This document shows, piece by piece, positions 1 to 10,701 of a DNA stretch of 36,440 bases. Numbering within the stretch: the stretch's first letter is position 1; each line of letters opens with the position of its first letter. The position numbers and the translations under genes were made by a program. The stretch is taken from the NCBI GenBank assembly GCA_003427395.1, contig BFEA01000106.1, positions 623,409 through 659,848 on the forward strand. Reading direction: 5' to 3'. This stretch comes from Chara braunii. Taxonomy: Eukaryota; Streptophyta; Charophyceae; Charales; Characeae. A model generated the notes under the pieces. The model was given only the letters and a program-made list of their open reading frames with translations, was not told the origin of the DNA and made no database searches.

Positions 1-411
1 CCCTTTCAGAAGCTTCAGCCACTTCAGGTCATTTCAGGAATTTCAGGTGCGGACCTGAAACCATTGCACAAGCGGTTATCGGGTACCCTAAAAACCACCT
101 GTTTAGGTAGGCTGCATCCTGAAGTGGTGAAGGGTGTCCTGAAGTGGTGATGAAAAATACGACTGTTGTTAACCTTCTCTCAACCGTTAAAGTGGTTGAA
201 GCTTCTGAAAGGGGTTTCGGGCACCCCCATCCAACCATTTGGATGGGGGTACCTGAAACCCCTTTCAGAAGCTTTAGCCACTTCAGGTCATTTCAGAAAT
301 TTTAGGTGGGGACCTGAAACCGCTGAAGTGGCTAAAGCTTCTGAAAGGGGTTTCGGGTACCCCCATCCAACCATTTGGTGGGGACCTGAAGGGACTGAAA
401 GTGGCCTGTAA
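1..411. repeat. Cluster of foldback repeats
   Basis: Bases 1-60 recur at 260-319 as a direct repeat (about 56 of 60 match). Arm 192-232 is the inverse of 241-281 (about 37 of 41), and 241-283 is the inverse of 326-368 (about 42 of 43). Two hairpins can therefore form and share the middle arm. A separate direct repeat, GTTGTTAACC(T/A)TCTCTC, lies at 165-182 and 421-438 and brackets the cluster. The short open frames here are by-products of the palindrome. This looks like a MITE or foldback element, but no transposase family can be named from termini or target duplication. Confidence 0.7.
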
Positions 412-467
412 ATAGTGTGTGTTGTTAACCATCTCTCCTTGATGTTGCTGTGAATCGGTTTTTCTAG

Positions 468-1163
468 CAATCTTATGAATGTCAGTATGATAAATACATT
501 TTCAAGGTTTTGGAGGACCCGTCCTTGCAGACAAAGACGGGCAATCCGAAGACCCCTACGTACCAGATGGTTGCAGATTGGGTTTGCTAGTGGGCAAATA
601 CAAAGACAAAGGAGGACATCACAGAGCCATTCGCAATGTGTGGCTTGGTGCGCAAGGAGGATTTTGACGTGGACAAGTTGCACGCGTCGTTGAGAGCATT
701 GTACAACGATGTGGTCGACATGGACGACTGGAATAATCACTACGTGGAACAGTTTGTTGAGGCACCAGTCCCTGTGAACGTAGCTTTGCTCACTGCTTTA
801 GAGTACTTCATCCCTGAGGATGTGTTCGAAGGTCAGCCGAACAGTTACTGGCAATGCCTTCGTCGGGCTGTGTTGGGTAGAGCACCGTTCATTACTTGTG
901 CAGAGTTTTGGTCCAACATTGTGAACCACATGAGGAGTATGAAAATCCTTGTTGACATCACCGTCGATGCGTACTTTGCCGATCTTGGGTCCGGTGTGAC
1001 CCTTGATGAGGAGTACATAGCTTATGCCATTACCGAGGTCCACATTGTGACTGTTCGCATCCAGAGTAGGGAGGACTCAAGTTACCGGAGTTTTGAACAT
1101 CCCGACGCTACGATCGTAATTGATCTTGTGTGTGTGGATGGTTTCTATGTGCTGAAGTTGTAG
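468..1163 (+). pseudogene. Transposase C-terminus fused to an OTU-like domain (relic)
   Basis: The frame is open from 468 after a stop at 465-467, has one in-frame TAG at 588-590, and then runs without stops to 1163. The part before and just after the TAG (KTPTYQMVADWV, then a stretch ending FAMCGL) resembles the C-terminal tail of pogo/Tigger-type DDE transposases, where a similar pattern follows the catalytic core. From about residue 60 of the 636-start frame the protein resembles an OTU cysteine protease: NSYWQCL sits where OTU has N-C-hydrophobic-aromatic, then a helical and beta pattern, ending DGFYVLKL where OTU has its H-Y motif. The nucleophile Cys is Ser (AGT, 843-845) and the catalytic His is Phe, so protease activity is not expected. 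No DDE core is present upstream. The 636 ATG is only the first Met after the TAG, not a proven start. Could also be a host gene fragment captured by an element. Confidence 0.45.
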
Positions 1164-1497
1164 GACTGTTTTGAAGTGATCTCGAAGTATTTAAGGATTT
1201 ATGCTTATAGTTTGAGGTAGGGGACGGGGGGAGGAGGACGGGCGGTCTGTCTTTGGAGCCGCCCCGGAGAGGACAGCCCCTCCCCTTTGGACCCCTGTCC
1301 CACCCCCATGGGCCTTTTGCAGGGTCTGCGCAGTTAATCCCCTGGTCTTCCAGGACAATCAATGCTGGCGGGCCCTTCGGTAACTCTGTGTGCTGAGTAT
1401 GTGTGTTGCAACGGGACGCTGGACCCGGTTTCTAGCAGGCGACAAGCCTGCTACAAGGAGCTGTTCTTACCACTTCCTTTAGCAGGCTGACGATGGC

Positions 1498-1538
<41 letters not shown>
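1164..1538 (+). other. 3' trailer with hairpin and 38-base poly(A)
   Basis: About 340 bases of non-coding trailer follow the stop of the OTU-like frame and end in 38 consecutive A at 1501-1538. A perfect 7-bp stem with a 5-base loop (AGCAGGC / GCCTGCT) lies at 1434-1452. Coding remnant, trailer and homopolymeric A tail in this order suggest an RNA copy inserted by reverse transcription. No target duplication was found, and a simple A-tract is the alternative. Confidence 0.5.
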
Positions 1539-1540
<2 letters not shown>

Positions 1541-2090
1541 TTGTTTCGAAGGGGAGATCCCGAGTAGGGAATTTGCAGAGTTAGATAAAAGTGAGGCAAT
1601 GCGGTGACATACCCATAAATGATGAAGGAATAGTTTTTATAAGTTGAGGTAGTAGGAGGATTTTCAGCCATAGTTGAAGTAAGATCTCAGAAAGTATGCC
1701 AGAAGTTTTATGTGCATCAAGAATGCACTGAAGGATTTAAAAGATTCTTGTTCATCATGGATGATTTTTGGGGGAAAAAAATATTTTTTGCACTTCTCAA
1801 TTTTTTGCAGCAATTTGAATTTCGCATACCCTTTTCTTCCTCCTTTGTGTGGTGAGCAATCGCGGATGGTTTTTACGATCTCACATGGTGAGAAAATTTG
1901 AAAAATTATAAAAACTTATGCTTGCACAATAAAAGTTATAAAACTGATGCAACATTGCACAAAGGTTTGGATCAATGCTTTTTTTTTTTTCCCTTCTCTT
2001 TTTTGCTTGCCTAAGTCGTATGGAGGTTTAACTGAGCTTTTGTAAACCAGCTGCTTTCGGTCGTCCAAAGCCCATGCAGGTGAACAAACA
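1539..2090. other. AT-rich sequence, no gene recognised
   Basis: The stretch is AT-rich with T and A runs. Its open frames are short, of biased composition, and resemble no family. Confidence 0.5.
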
Positions 2091-2139
2091 TTGCAGACGA
2101 AAAACGGGGGTCAATTGCTCAACAGAACAGCTGCACGGC

Positions 2140-2336
2140 AATTCAAATACAACACCCGTGTGTTATATTCGAATAGAACACTCGTTTGTTCGAATAGAAC
2201 ATACGTGCGTACTATTCGAATAGAACATACGTGCACACTATTTCAACGTGCGTTCTATTTGGATTTCCGGGACCGACTTTGAGAAATAGGTTTTTCCAAG
2301 GAAAGTTGATTAGTACATACGTGCGTTTTGTTCGGG
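2140..2336. repeat. TTCGAATAGAAC / ACGTRCGT repeat block
   Basis: The motif TTCGAATAGAACATACGTGC is repeated around 2170-2240, and a related ACGTGCGTT followed by TTCGGG lies near 2320-2335. The same vocabulary (TTCGAATGGAAC, ACGTACGTACG, TTTTCGGG) occurs inside the TTAA-flanked MITE at 25352-25864, so this may be an old relative of that family. No clear TIR or TTAA flank was found here. Confidence 0.4.
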
Positions 2337-2409
2337 GGAAGACTGTAGGTCGCTGGATGGTATCACCGTTTTTAGGTCGGGCGTTTTTTTTTTTTTTTTT
2401 TCGAAGGAC

Positions 2410-2772
2410 GACTAACCAGCCCAGCTCAGTTGGCAAGGCACACAAGCGGCATTCAGGAGGTCTTGGGTTCAAGCCTCATTGGCATCATGTACCTTTCTGG
2501 GCAAGCTTGGCGCCCGCTACCTAGAGATATGTCGTTGGTCCTCCCGAATGGCATTGAGCAGAGACTGCTGACGTTCATAGGGGGAGGGGACCGGAGGGGC
2601 GGCACAGTGACTGGCCCATTGAAAAAGCTCGGTCCTGATGCTACCGGCTGACCCCTGGCCGGTATCGCCCACCTGCTGGTGGGTGCAGCTCCCACATGTT
2701 CCCTCGTTGGAGGCTTGAGCACGGATGTGGATGGTACAGGGTTTCCCGTAATACTATAATGATAAAAAAAAA
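2410..2772 (+). mobile_element. tRNA-derived SINE
   Basis: A tRNA-like head contains an A box (CAGCTCAGTTGG, 2422-2433) and a B box (GGTTCAAGCCT, 2466-2476) about 45 bases apart, the layout of an internal RNA polymerase III promoter. A non-tRNA body follows and ends in an A-rich tail around 2747-2772. The body segment 2573-2685 is closely similar to 14233-14335 on the same strand. This is not a tRNA gene: the head does not fold into a full cloverleaf by eye and is followed by a body and tail. Target duplications were not found. Confidence 0.7.
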
Positions 2773-3183
2773 GGCGTCCAGATTCTACAGCTTAGGGAAA
2801 AAAAAAAAAAAAAAAAAAACTTATGTCTAATCTGACACCAAGTGGACTTTTCAGCCCAGGGTGGCTTTGTTGCCTTCAAGGAATCCCCAATGGGGGAGAC
2901 CGGCCAGGGGACAGCCAGTAGCAGAGGGACTGAGCGTCATCTGAGTGGCCAGTCACTGTGCCTCCCCGATTACCCCTCCCCCTATGAACATCATCAGAGA
3001 CTGCTTTTTAAACCACCAGTACATGGCCCCAGCCTTGCAGCAAAACAAACTTATCACAACAAGGAAATCTCGGGGCTCGGGGGAGACCAGGTAGAGCAAA
3101 GGGAAAAAGAGCTCATGGGCCCACTGGAAAAGGACGCTGGACTACAAGTCCTCCTCCTGGTTTGTTTCTATCTGAAAACGTAG

Positions 3184-4138
3184 GAGGGGTGCGCCGCCAA
3201 CGGCGTCGGTAGTTGCGCTCGTGGCTTGCACCGTCGACCGAACCCAACGCTTCGTAGGTTCAGCTGACCCGGTAAGCGGTCCCCTCGCTACCGCAGCGAG
3301 AGTTACCTCGGTGACGGTGACGAACCATGGCCTCGGCCATGGCGGCGTGATTTCCACGCCTGTCTTTGTTCGCTACACCGGCGGATTCTTTTCCTCCACC
3401 CACCTCTCTGCAAGGCGATGGATTTACACAGCGATGAATCTACAAGTGTTGTTGAGTTCCAAGGCGACGACGGAGCGGAACCTCGACGTCAAGTGTTGTC
3501 ACAAGCAGTTACCCGCCTCGTATTTCCCCTTCTATGAAGCTACGCTCAAGGATCGCAGTCATGGTAACTCATTTCTCTACCATAATTACCACCCTGCTTA
3601 TCAGTAGGTCAATTTTGGGACTCAGATACAAGGTTCGTGTATCTGGCAGCAGTTACCTGAATATTGCTAGTCGCTCGCTTTCTCAGGAGCTCTCTTAGAC
3701 ACGGACGGGCAGAGGTAACATGGTTCGCTACTCAATTAATGGATCAGGAGTTAGGTCGTAGGAGCTACGGATAAGCGGTTTAACTCTAGTCGCCCCCTTA
3801 GGCTTCGTCCACAATACATTTCGCGCCCGTAGTAAGTACCGACTCTCAAAAACCTCATCGCAAACACCAGTATCACTCACTAAGGAAATGCCTCCTCGCC
3901 GAGTTAATACTCTAGGAGGGAGCGCCCGCCCAGCGCAACTCGGCCCCCACGCCCGAGTTTAAGGTGACGTGCTATCTACGAACAGTAGGATGCTGATTTG
4001 TAGAGTGGCCTCCCACCTACAATTGTTTCCGACAGTAATCGGCCAATGCTTGCCCCACTACACGCTACCAGCCAAAACTCCCCCACATCAGACCATTGTA
4101 TTCTCACACACGCCGACCCACATCAGCAATTACTGAAC
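3184..4138 (+). other. LINE copy A 5' untranslated leader
   Basis: This is the leader upstream of ORF1, matched by about 13070-14040 in copy B. It is GC-rich at its 5' end with a CCATGGCC..GGCCATGG palindrome near 3326-3343. The leader would be expected to hold the element's internal promoter, but no specific site could be identified. Confidence 0.6.
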
Positions 4139-6980
4139 ATGGCGGCCCCGGGAGAAGTAAAATCGGTCATGGTTGAGGGTGATGGGGAACTGGGTAGAGA
4201 AGAGCAGGAGGATGGGTATGAGGAGAGAGCCCGACTACTGTTAACAATGTGCTATGATGACGGTTTGTAACCTGGGGACATCCCTCTCAAAGAAGTGGAG
4301 ATCGAAGGGACAGAAGCAATCGTAACAGTTGACGACCGCTTCGACGAAATCAAAGTGAGATGGTTGAAAGAGAGAACGGTAGTCATTATTTTCAGGGATG
4401 AAGCTAAAAATCACCCTATGAAAGTTAGAGAAGACATAGTTCGCACGTACGAGAATGCAACAGAAAAATTCCCAAAAGAAATGAAAGTTGAAAAAACATT
4501 CTATAAAAACAAAATGATGAAAAATTCTTCATATTTATAAATTATCATTCCAATGTTCATCCAATTCTAAAATTTTCAGTTTTATTTGATAAGTTCCCGT
4601 TTAAATATGAGTTTTCATTTCCAACTACGTCTATTTGTTCAAGATGGAATGAAAATCTCGACGAGTTTATGAAATGTTTTAGTTAAATTTTCATTATACT
4701 ACAAGAAATATCTTCTAATTTAGATTGGATTAACCTATATATGACTGAAAATCTTTACTTAGAATGACAGTCCAATTAAAATATTCATGAACTCGTCCAC
4801 ACTTTCATTCCATCTCTAGCATGCAGTTCAAATAAGAAGGGATACCCCATTCTTGGAAGGAAAGTTTTTAAGTAAGCCAGAAAATTTTAAAATTGGAATC
4901 ACATTTTTTAAGATAGAATGAAAATTTAAGATTTAGAATGTAATTTCACTATAGAATGATTATTTAATTGAGGGAAATTTTTCTGTTGTGGTTAGAATAG
5001 AGAAGGCATCTTCGAACATGCGGTAGGGAAGGGCAGAATCAAGTTCGAGGGGCCGAATGGAATCTCATTTGGCTAGGAACAGCGAAGTGGCTGAATGGAT
5101 GATTAATGAGGGAATGGGGGAAGCAGTGCCGAAGAAAAAACGCTAGGTCTTTGAGACCAAAGCATAGATGTCGAGGGCTGAATGGCAAGAATTCCAAAAG
5201 AACGAACGGGAGAACACTTTCTGGGTTCTGGCAATTCAAGTTCCCCTCGGCGCGTACATATACCTCCGCTCTGCTTTAAAAAAGGTAATTGGCCCTTTCA
5301 TCAAAATGGACTCGCCCGATCGCTTCTCATCGAATCCCAGACTCCTCAACATCCACTGTGAATTGGATCCGGAATATAAAGCGAGATTCGTGGACAGGCT
5401 CTAGGTCAGGTTGGACAAGGGGGGAATGGTAGAGGTCAGACTGGTCAATGTTGTCACCCCATACTGCAACCACTGCAGATGGTACTTTCACTTGGATGAT
5501 GAATGCACTCGAAAGAAGAGCAATCCTAACAGAATACGAGGCAAATTTGGTTAGAGGAAACCCTCCGCCCCCTCGAATGACAAGGAGGACAGATCCTCCA
5601 TGGCATCAAACTCCAACTCGGCAGCAGGCTACACCTTAGTAAAACGCAGAGGGGACACCAAGTACAAGGGTCCGCTCTTGCATGAAGTTTCGAGCAGCTC
5701 AGAAATGCGCAGCAGGGGTGGCTCCCCTCCCTACCCCCCTCATCCGCTCTACGAGCGAGGGGGGGATGGAAACAGTAATGGCATCGGAGATGGGTTTGGT
5801 AACGGAATAGGCAGTAGGAATGAGTTAAGGTCGGTATCCAACCCAATCTTTTCCCCAAGTCTAGACCAGGCACCGAACCCGTACGACCCAAAATTGAGGA
5901 ATTCGGATAGATGGCCAACCAAACATACGAAGGGATTTTTGCCCTCCCTTCTACAGCCACCTATTGGCCCCGACCATGCAACACTTGCTGCAAGCAGCCG
6001 CATCGCTCTCATATGAACCCCCCCCGCGGGGATAGACCGACCAATGATAATCCAGCCTACTAGACCAATCCCCACCAGGGCAGGGGTTGTACATCTGTAC
6101 GAGGGATTTCAGATGGACCGACCCTCCCCGAAGGAAGTTGCGGCCACCTCAGCTGTGGAGTCACAAGGTCGAAGCACAAAAGGACAATCTCCGTTAAAGG
6201 CATGGAAAACCGTTCGGCCTGACTCCTCGACCTCTCACCCTCTGCTCATAGAAACTAGACCGAGCTCAGCTATCCCAACGAGTGGGAACCCACAAAGACC
6301 CGCACATAGTGAAGAGAACTCTTCCACATCAGCAAAATCAGGCAGGTCAGACATAGGAGTCGTTCTCCCACACCCAGGTGTGAAAACGTCAAGGAGTCGC
6401 AGGGCCCTGACAGCAACTAAGAATCAGACAGGTACGATAGACAGATGGCTTGTGCCCTTGGTATGCACGATTGTGAATGGGGCAATTAACGTGATTGCAT
6501 GGCAACCGAAGAACGCTAAAATCAACTTCTTATCCATCCCAACGGAGGAACCAATCACTCAACGGGTCATTCTAACGGGCGCCAACAAATATTCGCAGAC
6601 CGATTCCCACTCAGAATGGTATCGGATATGGCCCTTCCCCGGTTCTATCCGGAACATGACACTCAGACATGTAAAGTGTTCGCCCCTTTGTTGGATGCAT
6701 TCATATCCTCTTACAAGATAGAGAGCCTCCTCCTAGAAGGAATGCAGATGATTCCACTAGATCTGTTTATAGAGGAAGACGTGGAATCCCTCCAGCAACT
6801 TCGAGTCCAAAATGTTGGGAATGCAGGATTTCTGGGCAAGATAAACGACAAGCTCCCGAAGAACAAACGGTTGCAGTCGATCTTCCTGAAGAACCTCCTT
6901 TCGCAGAAATGGGCTCCCTCTTCAGCCGCCAGTCCCAGATCCACCGGGACAGGGGGCAGGACAGCCACAAATGTATTGTA
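4139..6980 (+). pseudogene. LINE ORF1 pseudogene (copy A)
   Basis: The start MAAPGEVKSV at 4139 matches the ATG at 13069 in copy B. The N-terminal part resembles the nucleic-acid-binding ORF1 protein of plant-type LINEs, and a CCHC zinc knuckle (CNHCRWYFHLDDEC) lies near 5467-5508. Lesions: a TAA after MCYDDGL near 4268, the inserted MITE at 4459-4988, stops near 5144, 5165 and 5402, and further breaks near 6014. Copy B has sense codons at several of these positions (for example TGT for the first TAA and TGG for the TAG near 5402). The last part (6044-6721, 6616-6981 in two frames) corresponds to the ORF1 C-terminal half at 10694-11710. It runs out of homology at 6929. Confidence 0.8.
4459..4988. 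mobile_element. 530-bp MITE nested in LINE ORF1
   Basis: Terminal inverted repeats are CAACAGAAAAATTCCC at 4459 and GGGAAATTTTTCTGTTG at 4972-4988 (one-base indel between arms). The other LINE copy gives the empty site: its sense strand reads GAGAATGGTTGG at 12746-12757, so TG is duplicated here (4457-4458 and 4989-4990). The interior is very AT-rich and itself foldback, with 4643-4683 roughly inverse to 4774-4815. There is no coding capacity. A TG dinucleotide target duplication fits no common superfamily exactly, so the family is left open. Confidence 0.8.
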
Positions 6981-7251
6981 GATTCAAACGGCCATTTGCA
7001 TCCGAGGCACTGGATCTACACCTTCATTCCCCTTTCGAACAACCACACCGTTGAAGGGGTCGACATTATGGAAAGTAGTCATAGAATAGCCGAGCTTGAG
7101 TCCACTTGAGCCCATCTGCTGATTGCCACTGAGATGGGGATCCTTCCTGTGTGAAGGAGTTCATATCCGCCTACTGAGGAATAGTTTCGCAGCCACGCTT
7201 CTTGGCAGAATTTCCTGGAGCCCCGCCAGGACCACAGCTTGGGGTCGAATC
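6930..7251. other. Junction between the two LINE copies
   Basis: Homology to the 5' half of the family stops at 6929, and the recognisable ORF2 C-terminus of the opposite-strand copy begins near 7252. Between them lies sequence that may be the 3' trailer of copy B. There is no T-run (an A-tail on the minus strand), so copy B's 3' end is missing, tail-less or not recognisable. Confidence 0.5.
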
Positions 7252-10200
7252 TCAGGGCACGGATGGGGGACCCCTTCGCCCAAAGGGCACACTACCATGA
7301 GCTTTCCTCATCGCAGGTTTCTCTGACCCTGATTTGGTCCAAGCTCCCCAGTGGCTTACTGGGGAGGTTGGGTGGAGTATCTTCCTCTTCCTCCAACCGA
7401 TATAGGTTGTCTGACTCCGGATGTCCCAACCATCTCTCGAAAATCCTGGATCCATCGATCTTAATGTTTACCAGTTTCCAAAACACTGTTTTGTGAGTAG
7501 CAGAGTGCTCTTCATTCTTCAGGATAAATCAAGTCCCTGGGGGGGGGGTGCCTTCTGGGTGGAGCAGGTAACTCCAGTCCGCGGGGATGGCGGCCCTCAG
7601 GAGCGCCGCACGATCTTCTACGTGAGCCAGGCGTCCCAGCTTTTGTTTCAGCTCCCTGATTGGTACCCATTGCCCTAGAGCCTCGCTCCACAGATCACCT
7701 ACTCGTAGGATACCTCTTTCGGTCTAGTCTCCCGAAAGCTTCTGGGGAACAGCCTGCTGAGAAGGGGAGTCCCTCCTTTCCTTTGACTAATGGGTTATCG
7801 AACAAGGGTTGGGAGAGTACCTCCTCTCTCGTTGTTGGTGCGACCCATTGTTTCGGGCCTACCATTTTCCACGCACTAAGCACATCCTTCTAGAACGGTG
7901 AGGAGGATCGTCTGCGAAGGTAAGATTCCAACATAACGCACGTCCAAACATCTTTGGGGCGAGACGAGTTCCAATTTTTTGCCAGGGATTGTTCTGCGAG
8001 CAGAATCCAGTGGTCCCCTATTGTATCAGAGATCGCCTTGATTATCCACTTAACAAAAATAGATGCGTTCTGGTCAGCCGGTTCTAACAATCCCAGTCCA
8101 CCCTAGGTTCGGGGACGGCAAATTAATTCCAGGCTACTTTGGTCATGAAGCCTTCACTTTCTTTGGCGAAGGGTTTTCATATAAATTTTGTTGCCGCTCT
8201 TCTAACGACTTTCAGCAGTTGACGTCCTTGTGCTCTAATAGTGCCGACATACCATAGCAAGGCAAAGAGTGCAACATTTGTAACTAGGGGCCGCCCAAAC
8301 AAGGACAGGTGTTTGGCTGGACCCCAACTCAGATTCTCTGCAGAACCTTTTGCTGAAGGAGGTTGTTTTGTGCCTCTGCACACCACCCTAGGGTATCTTT
8401 CTGAGGTGTCATCTCCAACTCTTTTCATTCCTCACTCGACCGCCATAGTGTACCCGCGTGGCAGGAAGTACACGAATTTTGACCAATTTACTGCGGCCTC
8501 TGGCCCTCTGACAGACTTGAGTATACTGTCAAGCACGCTTTCAGGGCCTGCAACGACTCTGTTGAGTCAACTGATAAGGCTATGAGGTCGTCGGCCAGGT
8601 CTTTGACCCGACACTCGGTTTATTGTACTGGCAGACCATTGATCTGTGGATAAACTCTGATATTGGTTACCAAGACTTCCAGCTGTAGAACGAAGAGAAG
8701 GGGGGCCAGGGGGCATCCTTGCCTCAGTGATTTGGTCAGGGGGAAGGTGGGGGAGATGTGGCCATTGACTGTGACATACGCCGTGGAGTATATGTACAGA
8801 ACTGAGACCCAGCGACAAAAATTATGGACGAACTGCATGTGCTTCAGGGTGGTCATAACATAAGCCCAATCGACTCTGTCGTATGCCTTTTCTAGGTCCA
8901 GCAGAAGGACCACGGTATCCAAGTTATTTTGCTGCACCCGCTCTAGGGCCTCAATTACGGTAACCACGTTGTCGAAGATTGATCTACCCTGGACGAAGGC
9001 AGCCTGGTCCCGACCAACTAAGTCTGGCAGGTATCTACCTAATCTACTCGCTAACAACTTGGCTAAGATTTTGTAAGATACATTTAGGAGGGAGATACGT
9101 CTTCAGTTTCTAATTTTTGTTTTATCGCCCTTCTTGTACATGATCGTAATGATCCCGTGTGTCATACCTTTCGACAGTTTGCCGCCCTGTGAGGGTCCCG
9201 TTATAAATTTCTGCGAGGTGGGGGAACAGAGAGTTTCCATGCTGAATATAAAATTCTGCAGGAAGCCCATCCTTTCCGGGAGCCTTACCCTTGGCCATGT
9301 TGTTTACTGTAACAACAATTTCCATCATAGTTACAGACCTGTCTAAGTCCATTTTGTCATTCCTAGTAATTCTTGCGGTGATGTGTTCCCAATGGGGTGA
9401 CTCACTGGATAGATCCAAATATGGGGATTGGTTTAGCATTCTTGATGTGAGAATGTCCTTAAAGTAGAGAACTGCATAGGCACACATAGACTCTGGAGTG
9501 GCTGCCGGTCTGGCTTCTGGAACGAAGGGGTGACTCAGCGTTTTCATTGACTAGGCGGCTCTCCTAGGCAGCAACCTTTGGAAAGCCTCCTGTCATAGAC
9601 AGATATACCCTTTACCGTAAGCCTTTCGGCCCATTCTTCTGTGTTTCTCCTCTGCAGGTCGTCCAATCTAACTAGCAACGTGCATCTTTCTGCTGCCCAT
9701 ACTGATGCAAATATGGGGTGGAGCTGCATTCGATCTTCCACCCACTCTAGATCCTTGAGGATTTTGGCCTCTTCTTTGTTTCGTTCAGCGGCCAGAATTC
9801 GTGAGAAAATGCGCAACCAGTTTCCTTCGATTTCCGTGTCGGCATCCCACCAGTCTCTCGCTGAATAGAAAAATTGTTGGGTTTTTGGTTATTTCTCGAA
9901 AAATTTATCTCGGCCTGGGTCCTTGAGATTCTGTATATTTAATTTGAAGAAGTCGGAGCCCCTGTCCGCCGATTCCATCATCTGGAACGAGGCTTTAATT
10001 GAATAATGGTCAGACATTGGGTGTCTTACCACCTCCACGTTGAGAGATGTCTCCCACCATTTTGGGCTCATGAGGGCAAAATCTAACCGCCTGAGATAGC
10101 CTGCATTCTGTCCTCCTGCAACAGAGGAGCCCTAGGTGAAGCATGGGTCCGACGGGTGCATCAGTCGGAATGCGTCACTGAGATTAAGTTTCGTCATGTA

Positions 10201-10701
10201 GTCGACTAATTCATGGAGGTCCCGAGATCCAACTGAGTTACCTGTAAGGTCATCGAGGGAAACATTCCAATCCCCCATGACGAGGAGGTTGTCTATGTCC
10301 GGAGTATAGGAGATGAGATCCTGGAAGAACCTTTTCCATTCAGCTCTGTCGGTAGGGATGTATATCGTCATGATCGCCCAGTCGGATCCGAAGGCGGAGA
10401 CTTTGATCCACGCCTAGCGGCCCCACAAGTCTACATCGTGGTCGATGATCTGAATAGGCAGATCTCTGAGCAGAAGGATTCCTACTCCGCCTCTGGTGCC
10501 CACTGCAGGGGACCAGAGTTGGGGCCCGTCCCACCATGTGCCTAGTTTTCTAATCTTCTTCTCGTCTAACTTAGTTTCCTAAATGCATAAGACTTGTACA
10601 TGGTGTTTATGCAGTCATCGTTTGATACGGAACTTTTTCCGCTTCCTGGAATTGTCCCCAAGTCCCCTCATATTCCAAGAGGCTATGTTCACTTTATCCA
10701 T
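7252..10701 (-). pseudogene. LINE ORF2: endonuclease plus reverse transcriptase (broken)
   Basis: The start MDKVNIASWNMRGLG at 10701 is the classic beginning of an APE-type endonuclease; ETKL, RGGVGIL, GDWNV (10261-10278) and SDHY (about 10014) follow in order. The RT region shows KAPGKDGLP (about 9260), AAFVQGRSI, motif A DLEKAYDRVDW (about 8898), RQGCPLAPLLF, and LADD in place of YADD in motif C (about 8590). The C-terminal part has the GRPLVTNVALFALLWY and FVKWI-type segments typical after L1-like RTs (8428 to 7890). Stops occur near 10407, 10133, 9888, 9543 and 8620, and frameshifts further on. The protein would nick target DNA and prime cDNA synthesis there. This copy cannot make a complete one. 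No RNase H domain was recognised. Confidence 0.88.

Larger units (their letters stand above)
2885..6929 (+). mobile_element. LINE copy A, 5' portion only (+)
   Basis: This copy matches the reverse complement of 10806-14340 along nearly its whole length, apart from a 530-bp insertion (4459-4988). In one 178-base stretch near 5282-5460 about 7 bases differ, roughly 4%. It contains the 5' leader and ORF1 and stops at 6929, just before the ORF1 end and the whole of ORF2. Similarity breaks sharply at ...TTCAGCCGC. Several stops have accumulated, so this is a dead, truncated copy. It points toward copy B, which lies on the opposite strand. Confidence 0.85.

Noticed and set aside
2411-2490. Possible tRNA gene (A and B boxes present)
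   Set aside because: No complete cloverleaf by eye, and a body with A-rich tail follows, so it is a SINE head.
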